From assembly GCA_007118525.1 (NCBI GenBank), contig SKRK01000020.1:1-6811 (forward strand): a DNA stretch of 6,811 nt. Direction: 5' to 3'. Both the position numbers and the translations under genes were made by a program. This DNA is from Balneolaceae bacterium (GTDB lineage: Bacteria > Bacteroidota > Rhodothermia > Balneolales > Balneolaceae). Below, in pieces: positions 1 to 6,740 of the stretch (position 1 is the stretch's first letter; the number at the start of each line of letters is the position of its first letter). The notes beneath the pieces are model-generated. The model saw only the letters and a program-made list of their open reading frames with translations. It was not told the origin of the DNA and did no database searches.

Positions 1-1839
1 ACATTCTTTAACGAATCGAGGTTTCAGTATCGCAAAACCGGCAGTTTTAACGGTTCGGTAACCATGGGTTACTCCTATGAAAGGGGCCTGGAACCTACCG
101 ACATCAATTTTCAGGAAGTAACAAGCAAGCGTATTTCTATTTCGCACGATCAACAGCTCTCACCATTTGCCAATCTCACCGCCAATATTAATCTAAATAC
201 AGCGAACTACTTCAGGCGAAATTCTTTTGACCTGGATGAACGCGCTCAAACCAGCAGTACTTCAAGGGTATCTTATCGATACAACCACCCGGAAGGCGCC
301 TATAACCTGAGTTTAACCTCTAACCTGAATCAACAGTTTACCACCAACAGAACCCGGTTAACCGGACCGGAAATGTCATTCTCATTAAGACAGTTCTCTC
401 CTTTTAAATCAGATAGCCCGGGGTTACGGGAAGAGCGATGGTACGAGAGAATTTCCGTACGGTATAACAACAATTTCCGCTCTCAATTCGACTTCAATCC
501 GATAGATGCAGATACTGCTGATGTAAATTGGCTTCAGGCACTGTTTAATCCCTCTCAGTATCGCGAAGCTACCGGTGATGACAGGCACGTCCAATACGGA
601 TTCATTCAGCGGGCAACCATCAGCGCCGGACAGATTGTGCCGAGCCAGTTTTTAAACGTGAGCGCCAACATTAATTACAATGAGTATTGGTATCCTTCCA
701 CTATTCGAAGGGAGTTAATTGAGGAGGAGAACCGTGTGGTAACCCGACAGGAGCCGGGTTTTGCTTCGGCACGGGATTTTTCAACCGGCCTGAGTTTCAC
801 AACTACATTTTACGGTATATCGCAGATGATAATCGGCAATTTCGAGGGGTTCCGTCATACCGTAAGGCCGAACATTAGCTTCAGCTACAGTCCTGATTTC
901 TCCGATGAACGGTGGGGCTATTTCCGGGAAGTTCAGACCGATACAACAACCGGCAATACGCAACAGTACTCTATTTTTCAGGGTGCTATTTTGGGAGGGC
1001 CTTCGGCCGGAGAGCAGCGCACGATGTCGTTTGGAGTAACCAATATCTTCGAAACAAAACGCGTGCGGCGCGACTCGACCGGTGAGGTACAATCTACAAA
1101 CCTACGCCTTATTGACAACCTTTCAGCCAACTCAAGCTACAACTTTGCAGCAGACAGCCTGAATTTCGGCCGGCTCAGTGTCTCCCTCTCTTCACGGGTG
1201 GTAGAGGGGGTGAGGATGCAGGCAAATGCCTCCTATTCATTCTATAGCCGCGATGATAACGGACGTGAGATTAATACGTTTATCTGGGAAGACAGCAACA
1301 AATACCTGCAGCCATTATCCTACAGCCTCAGCCTATCAACAAGTTTTCAGGGCGGCAGCAGAGGGCCCAGAATTACAACACCTCCATACCGCCCTTATGA
1401 TCCGCTCGATCAGGGTTTTTTCGGGCCCGTGGATACCCGTTTCAATTCGCGACCGGTACAGCGGGCTGATTCACCCTGGCGAATTGGACTCGATTTCAGC
1501 TATCGCTGGAACTACAGATTCGGACAGGATGCACAGCAATCTGCCGTTTTAAATGCGAGTAATATTCAATTTAACCTTACCCCAAAATGGAGCGTAAGCA
1601 CGCGGCTGGGCTACGACTTTATTGAAAAGGAGCTAACTCCGGCACAGTTCAGCCTTCAGCGAGATATGATTTGCTGGAACCTCTCCTTCCAGTTCAACCC
1701 ATTTGGTGATTTTCAGTACTACTTCTTCAGACTTTCACTTTCCAGTTCTCAGATTTCCAACCTGTTCCAGAAGTTACCCGGCCTGAACAACCTGGAGAGA
1801 AGTTCGAGTCCCTCAGGACGTTCCCCACGAGGCTTTTAA
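1..1839 (+). CDS. lptD: LPS-assembly outer membrane protein LptD, carboxy-terminal part (5' end outside window)
   Basis: The reading frame is open from base 1 to the TAA at 1837-1839, giving 612 residues. The first in-frame ATG (base 64) sits inside continuous coding sequence, so the true start lies upstream of the window. LptD is the outer-membrane beta barrel that, with LptE, places lipopolysaccharide in the outer leaflet. What I see is a long run of alternating polar and aromatic residues typical of barrel strands, with few cysteines. The segment SANSSYNFAADSLNFGRLSV and the end, with Cys-Trp at fragment residues 558-559 followed by FNPFG and a final aromatic strand (YYFFRLSLSSS), match the Bacteroidota LptD carboxy end as I remember it. 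A 25-residue Ser/Pro/Arg-rich tail follows the last strand. The amino-terminal OstA-like periplasmic domain is not in the window. It converges on ribE. An alternative is another large outer-membrane barrel, but the end motif argues for LptD. Confidence 0.85.
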   Translation, partial: TFFNESRFQYRKTGSFNGSVTMGYSYERGLEPTDINFQEVTSKRISISHDQQLSPFANLTANINLNTANYFRRNSFDLDERAQTSSTSRVSYRYNHPEGAYNLSLTSNLNQQFTTNRTRLTGPEMSFSLRQFSPFKSDSPGLREERWYERISVRYNNNFRSQFDFNPIDADTADVNWLQALFNPSQYREATGDDRHVQYGFIQRATISAGQIVPSQFLNVSANINYNEYWYPSTIRRELIEEENRVVTRQEPGFASARDFSTGLSFTTTFYGISQMIIGNFEGFRHTVRPNISFSYSPDFSDERWGYFREVQTDTTTGNTQQYSIFQGAILGGPSAGEQRTMSFGVTNIFETKRVRRDSTGEVQSTNLRLIDNLSANSSYNFAADSLNFGRLSVSLSSRVVEGVRMQANASYSFYSRDDNGREINTFIWEDSNKYLQPLSYSLSLSTSFQGGSRGPRITTPPYRPYDPLDQGFFGPVDTRFNSRPVQRADSPWRIGLDFSYRWNYRFGQDAQQSAVLNASNIQFNLTPKWSVSTRLGYDFIEKELTPAQFSLQRDMICWNLSFQFNPFGDFQYYFFRLSLSSSQISNLFQKLPGLNNLERSSSPSGRSPRGF

Positions 1840-1852
1840 ATCAGGAAAAGCC
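1831..1852 (+). other. Small inverted repeat across the lptD stop codon
   Basis: GGCTTTT (1831-1837) and AAAAGCC (1846-1852) form a perfect 7-bp stem with an 8-base loop that contains most of the TAA stop codon. No run of T follows on either strand, so it is not a standard intrinsic terminator. It could protect or shape the 3' end of the lptD message, or it may be chance. Confidence 0.4.
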
Positions 1853-2080
1853 CCTCACCGCCTTGTCCCGATCGTTCGGGATGGTGCGTTTGCGCCCCAG
1901 GCATTCCGATGAGGTATCAAGACAAAAGTACAACGTCACTTAGATTCATCAATCTGTCCTGCGATTTAATAATCAAAGCGGGAAGCATCTGCACTAATAG
2001 CCTTTATATAATTCCGATCACAATTCTTTTCACATCAAAAAAATAAGAAATGGTGCCCCAGCGCGGAAGTCAGATATTAC
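1840..2080. other. Convergent intergenic spacer between lptD and ribE
   Basis: These 241 bases separate the stop codons of two converging genes. I see no credible gene. The left half holds a hairpin and a repeat-like stretch, annotated separately. The right half (about 1931-2080) is AT-rich. Just downstream of the ribE stop on the minus strand there is a T run (2038-2044 region) preceded by a GC-rich patch (about 2053-2066), but that patch forms only a 3-bp stem. I therefore do not call a ribE terminator, and where either transcript ends cannot be told from the sequence. Confidence 0.6.
1856..1930. repeat. Possible dispersed intergenic element with a palindromic hairpin
   Basis: TCCCGA (1866-1871), loop TCGT, TCGGGA (1876-1881) is a perfect 6-bp stem. 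An outer CACC (1856-1859) / GGTG (1883-1886) pair can extend it across an unequal internal loop. It is followed by a GC-rich stretch and then TATCAAGACAAAAGTA (1915-1930). Read on the minus strand that last piece would encode YFCLDT. From memory this is a recurring sequence in Bacteroidota intergenic regions, often mis-annotated as tiny proteins. Only one copy is visible here, so calling it a repeat rests on recollection, not on sequence in this window. Confidence 0.4.
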
Positions 2081-2683
2081 CTAACCGTTATCTTTTTCCC
2101 TGTTTTTCAGGTATTGAATAATATATTTCCCAAATATATCGAACTCAAGATTCACGGGATCTCCCTCTTTTTTGGTGATCAGGTTGGTGTAATCCCATGT
2201 GTAGGGAATAATAGCTACCATAAATTCATTACCCTCATTCCTTGCAACGGTGAGGCTAATTCCGTCGATGGCAATACTTCCTCTTCCTACTACATAATCT
2301 CTGAACTCTTCTGAAAACTGAATCGTGAGCAAAAGGTCAGCCCCTTTTTGCTGAATTTTCTTGATAACACCTGTTGTATCCACGTGGCCCTGAACAATAT
2401 GCCCTTCGATAGCTTTATTGAGCGTTAGAGATCGCTCAAGGTTCACCACACTACCCGCTTCAAGGGTCCCAAGTGAAGTTTTTCTGAGCGTTTCATCTAC
2501 GCTCTGCACAGAAAAAGAGTGCTGGTCAAAAGAGACCACTGTAAGGCAAACTCCATTTACCGCTATACTCTCATCAATATGAGTGTCTCCGGCAAACTCG
2601 CACTCAATGGTAAGCCGCTTGCCGCCATCCATTTTTTGAACATCTGATACTTTTCCTGTATGTGATATAATTCCTGTAAACAT
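2081..2683 (-). CDS. ribE: Riboflavin synthase (alpha chain)
   Basis: This cytoplasmic enzyme makes riboflavin from two molecules of 6,7-dimethyl-8-ribityllumazine, returning 5-amino-6-ribitylaminouracil to the pathway. At 200 residues it has the usual length and the two tandem lumazine-binding barrels. The first holds the MFTGI start, Ser39 and NGVCLTV (43-49). The linker region holds GHIVQGHVD (94-102). The second holds DGISLTV (140-146) and ends in the NLEFD segment with Asp182 and a carboxy-terminal helix. By alignment from memory to the E. coli enzyme, Phe2, Ser39, Cys46, His100, Ser143 and Asp182 match active-site residues, while E. coli Lys137 is replaced by Arg134. The MFTGI motif fixes the start. 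It begins 4 bases after the ribD stop with no clear Shine-Dalgarno sequence, so it is probably cotranscribed and translationally coupled with ribD. The symbol ribC is used for the same enzyme in some genomes. Confidence 0.96.
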   Translation of the reverse strand: MFTGIISHTGKVSDVQKMDGGKRLTIECEFAGDTHIDESIAVNGVCLTVVSFDQHSFSVQSVDETLRKTSLGTLEAGSVVNLERSLTLNKAIEGHIVQGHVDTTGVIKKIQQKGADLLLTIQFSEEFRDYVVGRGSIAIDGISLTVARNEGNEFMVAIIPYTWDYTNLITKKEGDPVNLEFDIFGKYIIQYLKNREKDNG

Positions 2684-2687
2684 TTTC

Positions 2688-3806
2688 TTATAAATTTGCG
2701 GTTAAGAGCATATCGGTGCCCACTTGATTCCAGCTGTAATCTTTAAATGGAACAATATCTTCCATTCTATTTACTCCCATATTTAATAAAGATTTTGTAC
2801 CGCCTCCCAATATTTTCGGGGCAATGAAAAGCTGCAAGCGATCAACCAGCCCCGCCTTCAGCAGAGCAGTAGAGAGCTGCTGTCCACCCTCAACCAGGAG
2901 TGAGTGAATACCCTTGTCGTAAAGCTGCCGCGCGGCATCCTTCAGGCGAACATGTCCATTGGTCTGTTCCGTAATCAACACATCACCCCGAAAATAGTTG
3001 CTCTGCAATAGCTTCAGCATTGGATCCGACTCCTCTTCGGCTTTCTTCCGGTTATAGGTAATGATGGTTGTTTTCTCTTCAAACTGATCCGAAAACAGGT
3101 TTAGATGTCTTGGCAGCTCAAAAGGCCCGTCCAAAACAACTCTTTTGGGCTGGCGTCCCTCTACCAGCCGAACCGTGAGAGAGGGATTGTCATAGAGTGC
3201 AGTATTTCGGCCCACCATAACCGCATCATCTTCGCTTCTCCAGCGGTGTACGAGCTTTCGCGAATCAATGCATGATATCCATTTTGAGTCTCCATTGGGG
3301 GCAGCTATGTACCCATCAGCAGTTTGAGCTACCTTCAGTGTAATAAAGGGTCTGGACAGTTCAATAGCCTGAAGCCACTTTTCATTCAGTTCGGCAGCTT
3401 CTTTTTGTAGTACTCCGACCTCGACGATAATGCCTTTCTCTTTGAGTTTGGCAATACCTTTTCCATTTACTTGCGGAAAAGGATCTTTCATGGCAATAAC
3501 AACCCTGGCAATGGGAAGTCGAGCAAGCATATCGGCACAAGGCGGTGTTTTCCCCTCATGAGAACACGGTTCAAGTGTTACATAAACCACCGCATTTTTT
3601 AGCAGTTCCCGGTCTTTTATAGCCTTCACTGCATTAACCTCTGCATGAGCATGTCCATACCTCTCATGATAGCCTTCTCCAATAATATCCCCCTCTTCCG
3701 ATACAATGACGCATCCTACCATGGGGTTTGGAGAAACGTATCCCAACCCATTAGCTGCCAGGCTTAATGCCCGCTGCATCCATATTTTATCGTGATGGAA
3801 GCTCAT
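2688..3806 (-). CDS. ribD: Bifunctional riboflavin biosynthesis deaminase/reductase RibD
   Basis: RibD performs two successive cytoplasmic steps. It deaminates 2,5-diamino-6-(5-phosphoribosylamino)pyrimidin-4-one, then reduces the ribose side chain with NADPH to the ribityl form. The 372-residue length is normal for the fused enzyme. Residues about 6-145 are the zinc-dependent cytidine-deaminase-like domain: SPNPMVGCV (25-33), His54-Ala-Glu56 with the catalytic Glu, and Pro80-Cys81 with Cys90 completing the zinc site. Residues about 152-370 are the reductase domain: TLKVAQTADGYIA (156-168), the Trp176-Ile-Ser and SRKLVHRWRSEDDAVMVG segment (182-199), DNPSLTVR (206-213), LLVEGG (303-308) and IAPKILGG (328-335). 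No key residue is missing. It is the first gene of the ribD-ribE pair. Its ATG lies 25 bases past the T run of the preceding terminator, with only a weak AGG 11 bases upstream. I see no FMN riboswitch, as there is no room for one between ppiD and ribD. Confidence 0.97.
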   Translation of the reverse strand: MSFHHDKIWMQRALSLAANGLGYVSPNPMVGCVIVSEEGDIIGEGYHERYGHAHAEVNAVKAIKDRELLKNAVVYVTLEPCSHEGKTPPCADMLARLPIARVVIAMKDPFPQVNGKGIAKLKEKGIIVEVGVLQKEAAELNEKWLQAIELSRPFITLKVAQTADGYIAAPNGDSKWISCIDSRKLVHRWRSEDDAVMVGRNTALYDNPSLTVRLVEGRQPKRVVLDGPFELPRHLNLFSDQFEEKTTIITYNRKKAEEESDPMLKLLQSNYFRGDVLITEQTNGHVRLKDAARQLYDKGIHSLLVEGGQQLSTALLKAGLVDRLQLFIAPKILGGGTKSLLNMGVNRMEDIVPFKDYSWNQVGTDMLLTANL

Positions 3807-3831
3807 TTTGTAGTATACCTGTTATTTAAAT

Positions 3832-3866
3832 AAAAAAAGGGCAAGAGATCATCTCTTACCCTTTTT
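3832..3866 (-). terminator. Intrinsic terminator after ppiD
   Basis: On the minus strand a GGGTAAGAGA arm, a TGA loop and a TCTCTTGCCC arm form a 10-bp stem that includes one U-G wobble. It is flanked by five A before and seven T after, which can extend the stem. The wobble position becomes a C-A mismatch in plus-strand RNA, so the structure is best formed in the ppiD transcript. It begins 26 bases after the ppiD stop codon. Its closeness to the ribD start is discussed in the findings. Confidence 0.9.
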
Positions 3867-3892
3867 CAACACTTTTTTACTGAGAATATCTC

Positions 3893-5665
3893 CTATCGAA
3901 GAATCCTGTTTCTATTATCAGTAATACTGGCGCCTTCCTTCAGCCGGTCAACAAATACCTGGTTAAATGCCATGAATTTCTCCTGTTCCAGGTTGTTTCT
4001 GATCTCACTTCGCTGAGAAGCACTCATTTGTGAGGCATCTGCCATATCGAGCTCATCAACCAGGATAACGAATACTGCATTCTCCCCTTTTATAGCGCCG
4101 GACATCTCATTTTCATTCAGGCTGAATGCCGCACCTATAACCTCAAGTTCCCGGCCTGCTCCAGGCAGTGAAGATCCGCTCATTCGAACTCCATCTGCAT
4201 TCCTGATCTCTTTTCCAGCTGAAGCAGCCAATTCGTTTAAATCAGAGATATCGTTCAACATATCCTGAACCCTGCTGTAAACCAGCTCCTTTCGTTTTAT
4301 ATTTCGAACGGCAGTTTCAGCCTGAGATCTAACTTCGCTGAAGGGCCTGACACCTTCCGGTATTCGCTCAATCATTTGAACAACAACAAACTGATCGTCA
4401 AGTTCGATGGGTTCGGAAATCCTGTTTGCTCTCAGAGCCTCAAGGCTATTCAATAAAATCTGGCTTTGGCCCAATCCGGGTATAAAAGGATTGCCTTTCG
4501 TTGCAGAAGCTTCCCTGATTTGGAGATCGCTTCGCTCTGCTTCTTCTTCAAATCCATCAGATCGCGCATAGAATCTAAACTCCTCTGCTTCTTCAGCGAG
4601 CCTGTCGATCGTACCGATCGGATCGGCTTCTACTTTATATGAGAGCACGGCAAATTTGATCTCATTGTTACGCTGATCAATTTTTTTGAATGCATGAGGA
4701 TTGCCGTCTACCATAACAACTTCTGATACTTCACCGACCTCAAGATCGATTACCGGCCTGAACTCTTCGCGAATGTCATCGACATTTACATACCCACCTC
4801 TAAATGGCGTTGAAGATTGGTATCTGCGCACAAAAACTGAATCATTGGTTGCGTTGGCAAAAGCGCCCCGAAGGTCTTCGATCTCCTGAACAGTATTCAG
4901 CGTATCTCTGCGGGTAGGGGTTTTATCCCAACTCACATACCGGAATCTGTAGGATTCACTTCGCTGGAAACGATCAGGGTTATTTCTGTAAAATTCTCTC
5001 ATCTCCTCTTCAGAAACTGAGATTTCATCATCAGAAACCTCGCTGAAGGGAAACCTGACGTATCGTAAATCAGCAAAAGAGTTGTTGCGAATAAATTCAT
5101 TTTTAATATCGAGCGAGCTTACCCGCAAGCCTGAAGAGATGAAGTTGTTCATCTTCTGCTGGCGACGATTTTCTCGAAGCTGCTGTTCGATCATAATCCA
5201 TACTTCGCTGTTTTCGGGAGCTTCAATCGCTGCCCTGAGCGCTACTCTGTCGATGGTTCCGTCTTCGCGCTGAAATTGCTGCCTGATAAACGGATCAGGA
5301 TTTTCGCCGGTCACCATATCCATCAGTTCACTGTCGGTAACCGAAATGCCAAGATCTTTCATCTTTTGCTGCATCAGGCGGGCAGCAACCAAATCTTCCC
5401 ACGCCTGATTTTCATACAGTGCGCGCATTTCCGGTGTCATTGACGAACCGGTTTGTTGAGTAAACTGTTCGGTATAAAAACTGACCCGCTGGTTGTACTC
5501 ATCCAGTGAAATCTCGTCTCCATTAACCACACCTAAGCTGGTTGGTCCCTGCGTGATGCCGCTAAAAAAGTCCACATCAGCCAAAACCCATAAAACTCCA
5601 AACGAAAAAATCAGTATCCACAATATTGAAGCGGTACTGTTCCTCATTTTTTCCATTACACCCAT
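3893..5665 (-). CDS. ppiD: PpiD/SurA-type membrane-anchored periplasmic folding factor (peptidylprolyl isomerase family)
   Basis: PpiD-type proteins are anchored in the inner membrane and act in the periplasm as chaperones, and sometimes prolyl isomerases, for newly exported proteins. The 590-residue product has a short amino-terminal cytoplasmic stretch, one membrane helix (about 14-29, ILWILIFSFGVLWVLA) and a SurA-like helical chaperone domain (about 45-200, beginning VVNGDEISLDEYNQ). A parvulin-like region follows (about 238-332, with RGGYVNVDDI and LEVGEVSEVV), then a second related region (about 335-435) and a carboxy-terminal domain (about 500-590). The usual parvulin start motif with His-Ile-Leu is absent, so isomerase activity is doubtful and a chaperone role more likely. 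Alternative in-frame ATG codons exist at residues 4 and 7, but AGAGG 7 bases before the first ATG supports residue 1. It has its own likely promoter and a terminator. The family call is firm; the exact symbol is less so. Confidence 0.85.
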   Translation of the reverse strand: MGVMEKMRNSTASILWILIFSFGVLWVLADVDFFSGITQGPTSLGVVNGDEISLDEYNQRVSFYTEQFTQQTGSSMTPEMRALYENQAWEDLVAARLMQQKMKDLGISVTDSELMDMVTGENPDPFIRQQFQREDGTIDRVALRAAIEAPENSEVWIMIEQQLRENRRQQKMNNFISSGLRVSSLDIKNEFIRNNSFADLRYVRFPFSEVSDDEISVSEEEMREFYRNNPDRFQRSESYRFRYVSWDKTPTRRDTLNTVQEIEDLRGAFANATNDSVFVRRYQSSTPFRGGYVNVDDIREEFRPVIDLEVGEVSEVVMVDGNPHAFKKIDQRNNEIKFAVLSYKVEADPIGTIDRLAEEAEEFRFYARSDGFEEEAERSDLQIREASATKGNPFIPGLGQSQILLNSLEALRANRISEPIELDDQFVVVQMIERIPEGVRPFSEVRSQAETAVRNIKRKELVYSRVQDMLNDISDLNELAASAGKEIRNADGVRMSGSSLPGAGRELEVIGAAFSLNENEMSGAIKGENAVFVILVDELDMADASQMSASQRSEIRNNLEQEKFMAFNQVFVDRLKEGASITDNRNRILR

Positions 5666-5672
5666 GAGAAAA

Positions 5673-5677
5673 CCTCT
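5673..5677 (-). promoter_or_regulatory. Ribosome binding site of ppiD
   Basis: AGAGG on the minus strand lies 7 bases before the ATG at 5665. Shine-Dalgarno sequences are weak elsewhere in this window, so this one is useful for preferring the first ATG over those at residues 4 and 7. Confidence 0.6.
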
Positions 5678-5723
5678 AAACCTTCATTAAAAATTGAATA
5701 AATATAAAAAATTTTTGAGCCTG

Positions 5724-5754
5724 AAAATATACAATAACATCCTGCGAAGAGCAA
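5724..5754 (-). promoter_or_regulatory. Likely ppiD promoter of Bacteroidota type
   Basis: On the minus strand TTG (5752-5754) and TATATTTT (5724-5731) are separated by 20 bases. The Bacteroidota primary promoter pattern is a TTG-containing -33 element and TAnnTTTG at -7 with about 19-21 bases between, and only the final G is off here. The AT-rich leader to the ppiD ATG would be about 55 bases. AT-rich spacers give chance matches, so this is a moderate call. Confidence 0.45.
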
Positions 5755-5791
5755 TCTGTTTAGAGTACAACGCAGATAAAGACATTCCATT

Positions 5792-6724
5792 TTAGAAAAT
5801 ATCAATAATACTCATATGACGGAGATAACGTCCCGGATTTTCATTAATTCCCTTTACAAGATTTTTTATCTCAATGGCAAGCTCATCCAGATTATCATAC
5901 ATAGAGGGGTCATTCACCAGTTTACCCAACGTTCCGTCGCCGTTGTTAATTTTTTCAAGTATCACATTAAGATTGGATGTAGCTGATTCCATTTCAAGAC
6001 GAAGGCTTTCGAGTTCATTAATATTTTTTTCCAGCGATGTCATAATGCTGTCTACCCGTGCTCGGTTATCGGTTGCAAGGGTATCGAGCTGACTGAGCAT
6101 ACGGGTTCCTGAACTGATTGCACGGTCTATATCGTCTTGCTTGTCTTCGAGAATAGAGGCTATTTGTTGAGTTGCTTTCGATGCATTCAGAAGAGTTTCA
6201 TCGAGCGAGGTGCGCGCCTCATCGTCGAATGTAGCGTTAAGCTGACGCAAAAAGATATTGAGCTCTGAGAGTGATTCCGACACATCGCCGGCGATCTCAT
6301 CACCCCGGCTGCCAAGCACCTCCGTTATCGATTCAACGTATACGCCCTCAATCTCATCGCCAAACTCTACCATCTCATCTGAATCGCCAAGCTGAATCAC
6401 AACAGATTTCCCCTCTACGATACCAAGGGAGGTGAGCTGGGCTACTGATCCTTTTGGAATTTGCGTAGTGCCGTCGAGCCTCATGGTAACCCGTACGCGG
6501 TTCTCCGGGGTTAAACGAACTGTCCGGACCGAACCTACCTTAACGCCCTTCACATTCACAGTACTACCCTGGCTGATACCGTCACCCCGGTCAAAAGTTG
6601 TGGAGATCTCAAGCGTTTGGCGAAAAATGGGTACATCTCTCATGAAACGAAAGCCCACTATAGCCACCAAAAATGCAAGCAGCACTGTAATTCCAACTTT
6701 AACTTCATTACTCATTTTCAGCAT
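5792..6724 (-). CDS. mlaD: MCE-domain lipid transport protein MlaD
   Basis: MlaD is the substrate-binding subunit of the Mla ABC system that moves phospholipids between the inner and outer membranes. It is anchored in the inner membrane and faces the periplasm as a ring. The 310-residue product has one membrane helix (about 11-27, GITVLLAFLVAIVGFRF) and a single MCE domain (about 36-113, with VNVKGVKVGSV and LGIVEGKSVVIQLG). A long, probably coiled helical stretch follows (about 145-260). The carboxy tail holds NGDGTLGKLVNDPSMYDNL (261-279) and ENPGRYLRH, as in Bacteroidota MCE proteins. That long tail makes it larger than E. coli MlaD (about 180 residues) and is normal for this group. AGGATAGG 8 bases before the ATG favours this start over the ATG three codons later. 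Its start lies 9 bases after the preceding gene's stop, which implies one operon with the putative ATPase. Confidence 0.93.
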   Translation of the reverse strand: MLKMSNEVKVGITVLLAFLVAIVGFRFMRDVPIFRQTLEISTTFDRGDGISQGSTVNVKGVKVGSVRTVRLTPENRVRVTMRLDGTTQIPKGSVAQLTSLGIVEGKSVVIQLGDSDEMVEFGDEIEGVYVESITEVLGSRGDEIAGDVSESLSELNIFLRQLNATFDDEARTSLDETLLNASKATQQIASILEDKQDDIDRAISSGTRMLSQLDTLATDNRARVDSIMTSLEKNINELESLRLEMESATSNLNVILEKINNGDGTLGKLVNDPSMYDNLDELAIEIKNLVKGINENPGRYLRHMSIIDIF

Positions 6725-6732
6725 ACAGTTTA

Positions 6733-6740
6733 CCTATCCT
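6733..6740 (-). promoter_or_regulatory. Ribosome binding site of mlaD overlapping the upstream stop codon
   Basis: AGGATAGG on the minus strand sits 8 bases before the mlaD ATG and contains the TAG stop (6734-6736) of the upstream gene. This layout suggests translational coupling and supports the start at 6724. Confidence 0.55.

Noticed and set aside
781..1092. Minus-strand open frame of about 103 codons inside lptD
   Set aside because: It is antisense to strong barrel-coding sequence, has no recognisable family features, and has no ribosome binding site or spacing suited to a gene.
1226..1552. Plus-strand open frame of about 108 codons in another frame of lptD
   Set aside because: It overlaps lptD completely, and its composition is that of a frame-shifted shadow.
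1843..1942. Short minus-strand frame (about 32 codons from a GTG) reading VTLYFCLDTSSECLG and ending near the lptD stop
   Set aside because: It lies in the repeat-like spacer, has no good start or ribosome binding site, and resembles the spurious YFCLDT peptides annotated in Bacteroidota intergenic repeats.
2038..2080. Possible intrinsic terminator after ribE
   Set aside because: A T run is present on the minus strand, but the GC-rich sequence before it gives only a 3-bp stem.
3807..3892. FMN riboswitch upstream of ribD
   Set aside because: The spacer is 86 bases, mostly taken up by the terminator, and none of the conserved RFN elements are visible.
4606..4626. Cluster of GATCG/CGATC palindromes
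   Set aside because: It lies inside ppiD and is explained by the codons for Asp-Pro-Ile-Gly-Thr-Ile-Asp-Arg. No spaced repeat or flanking structure accompanies it.
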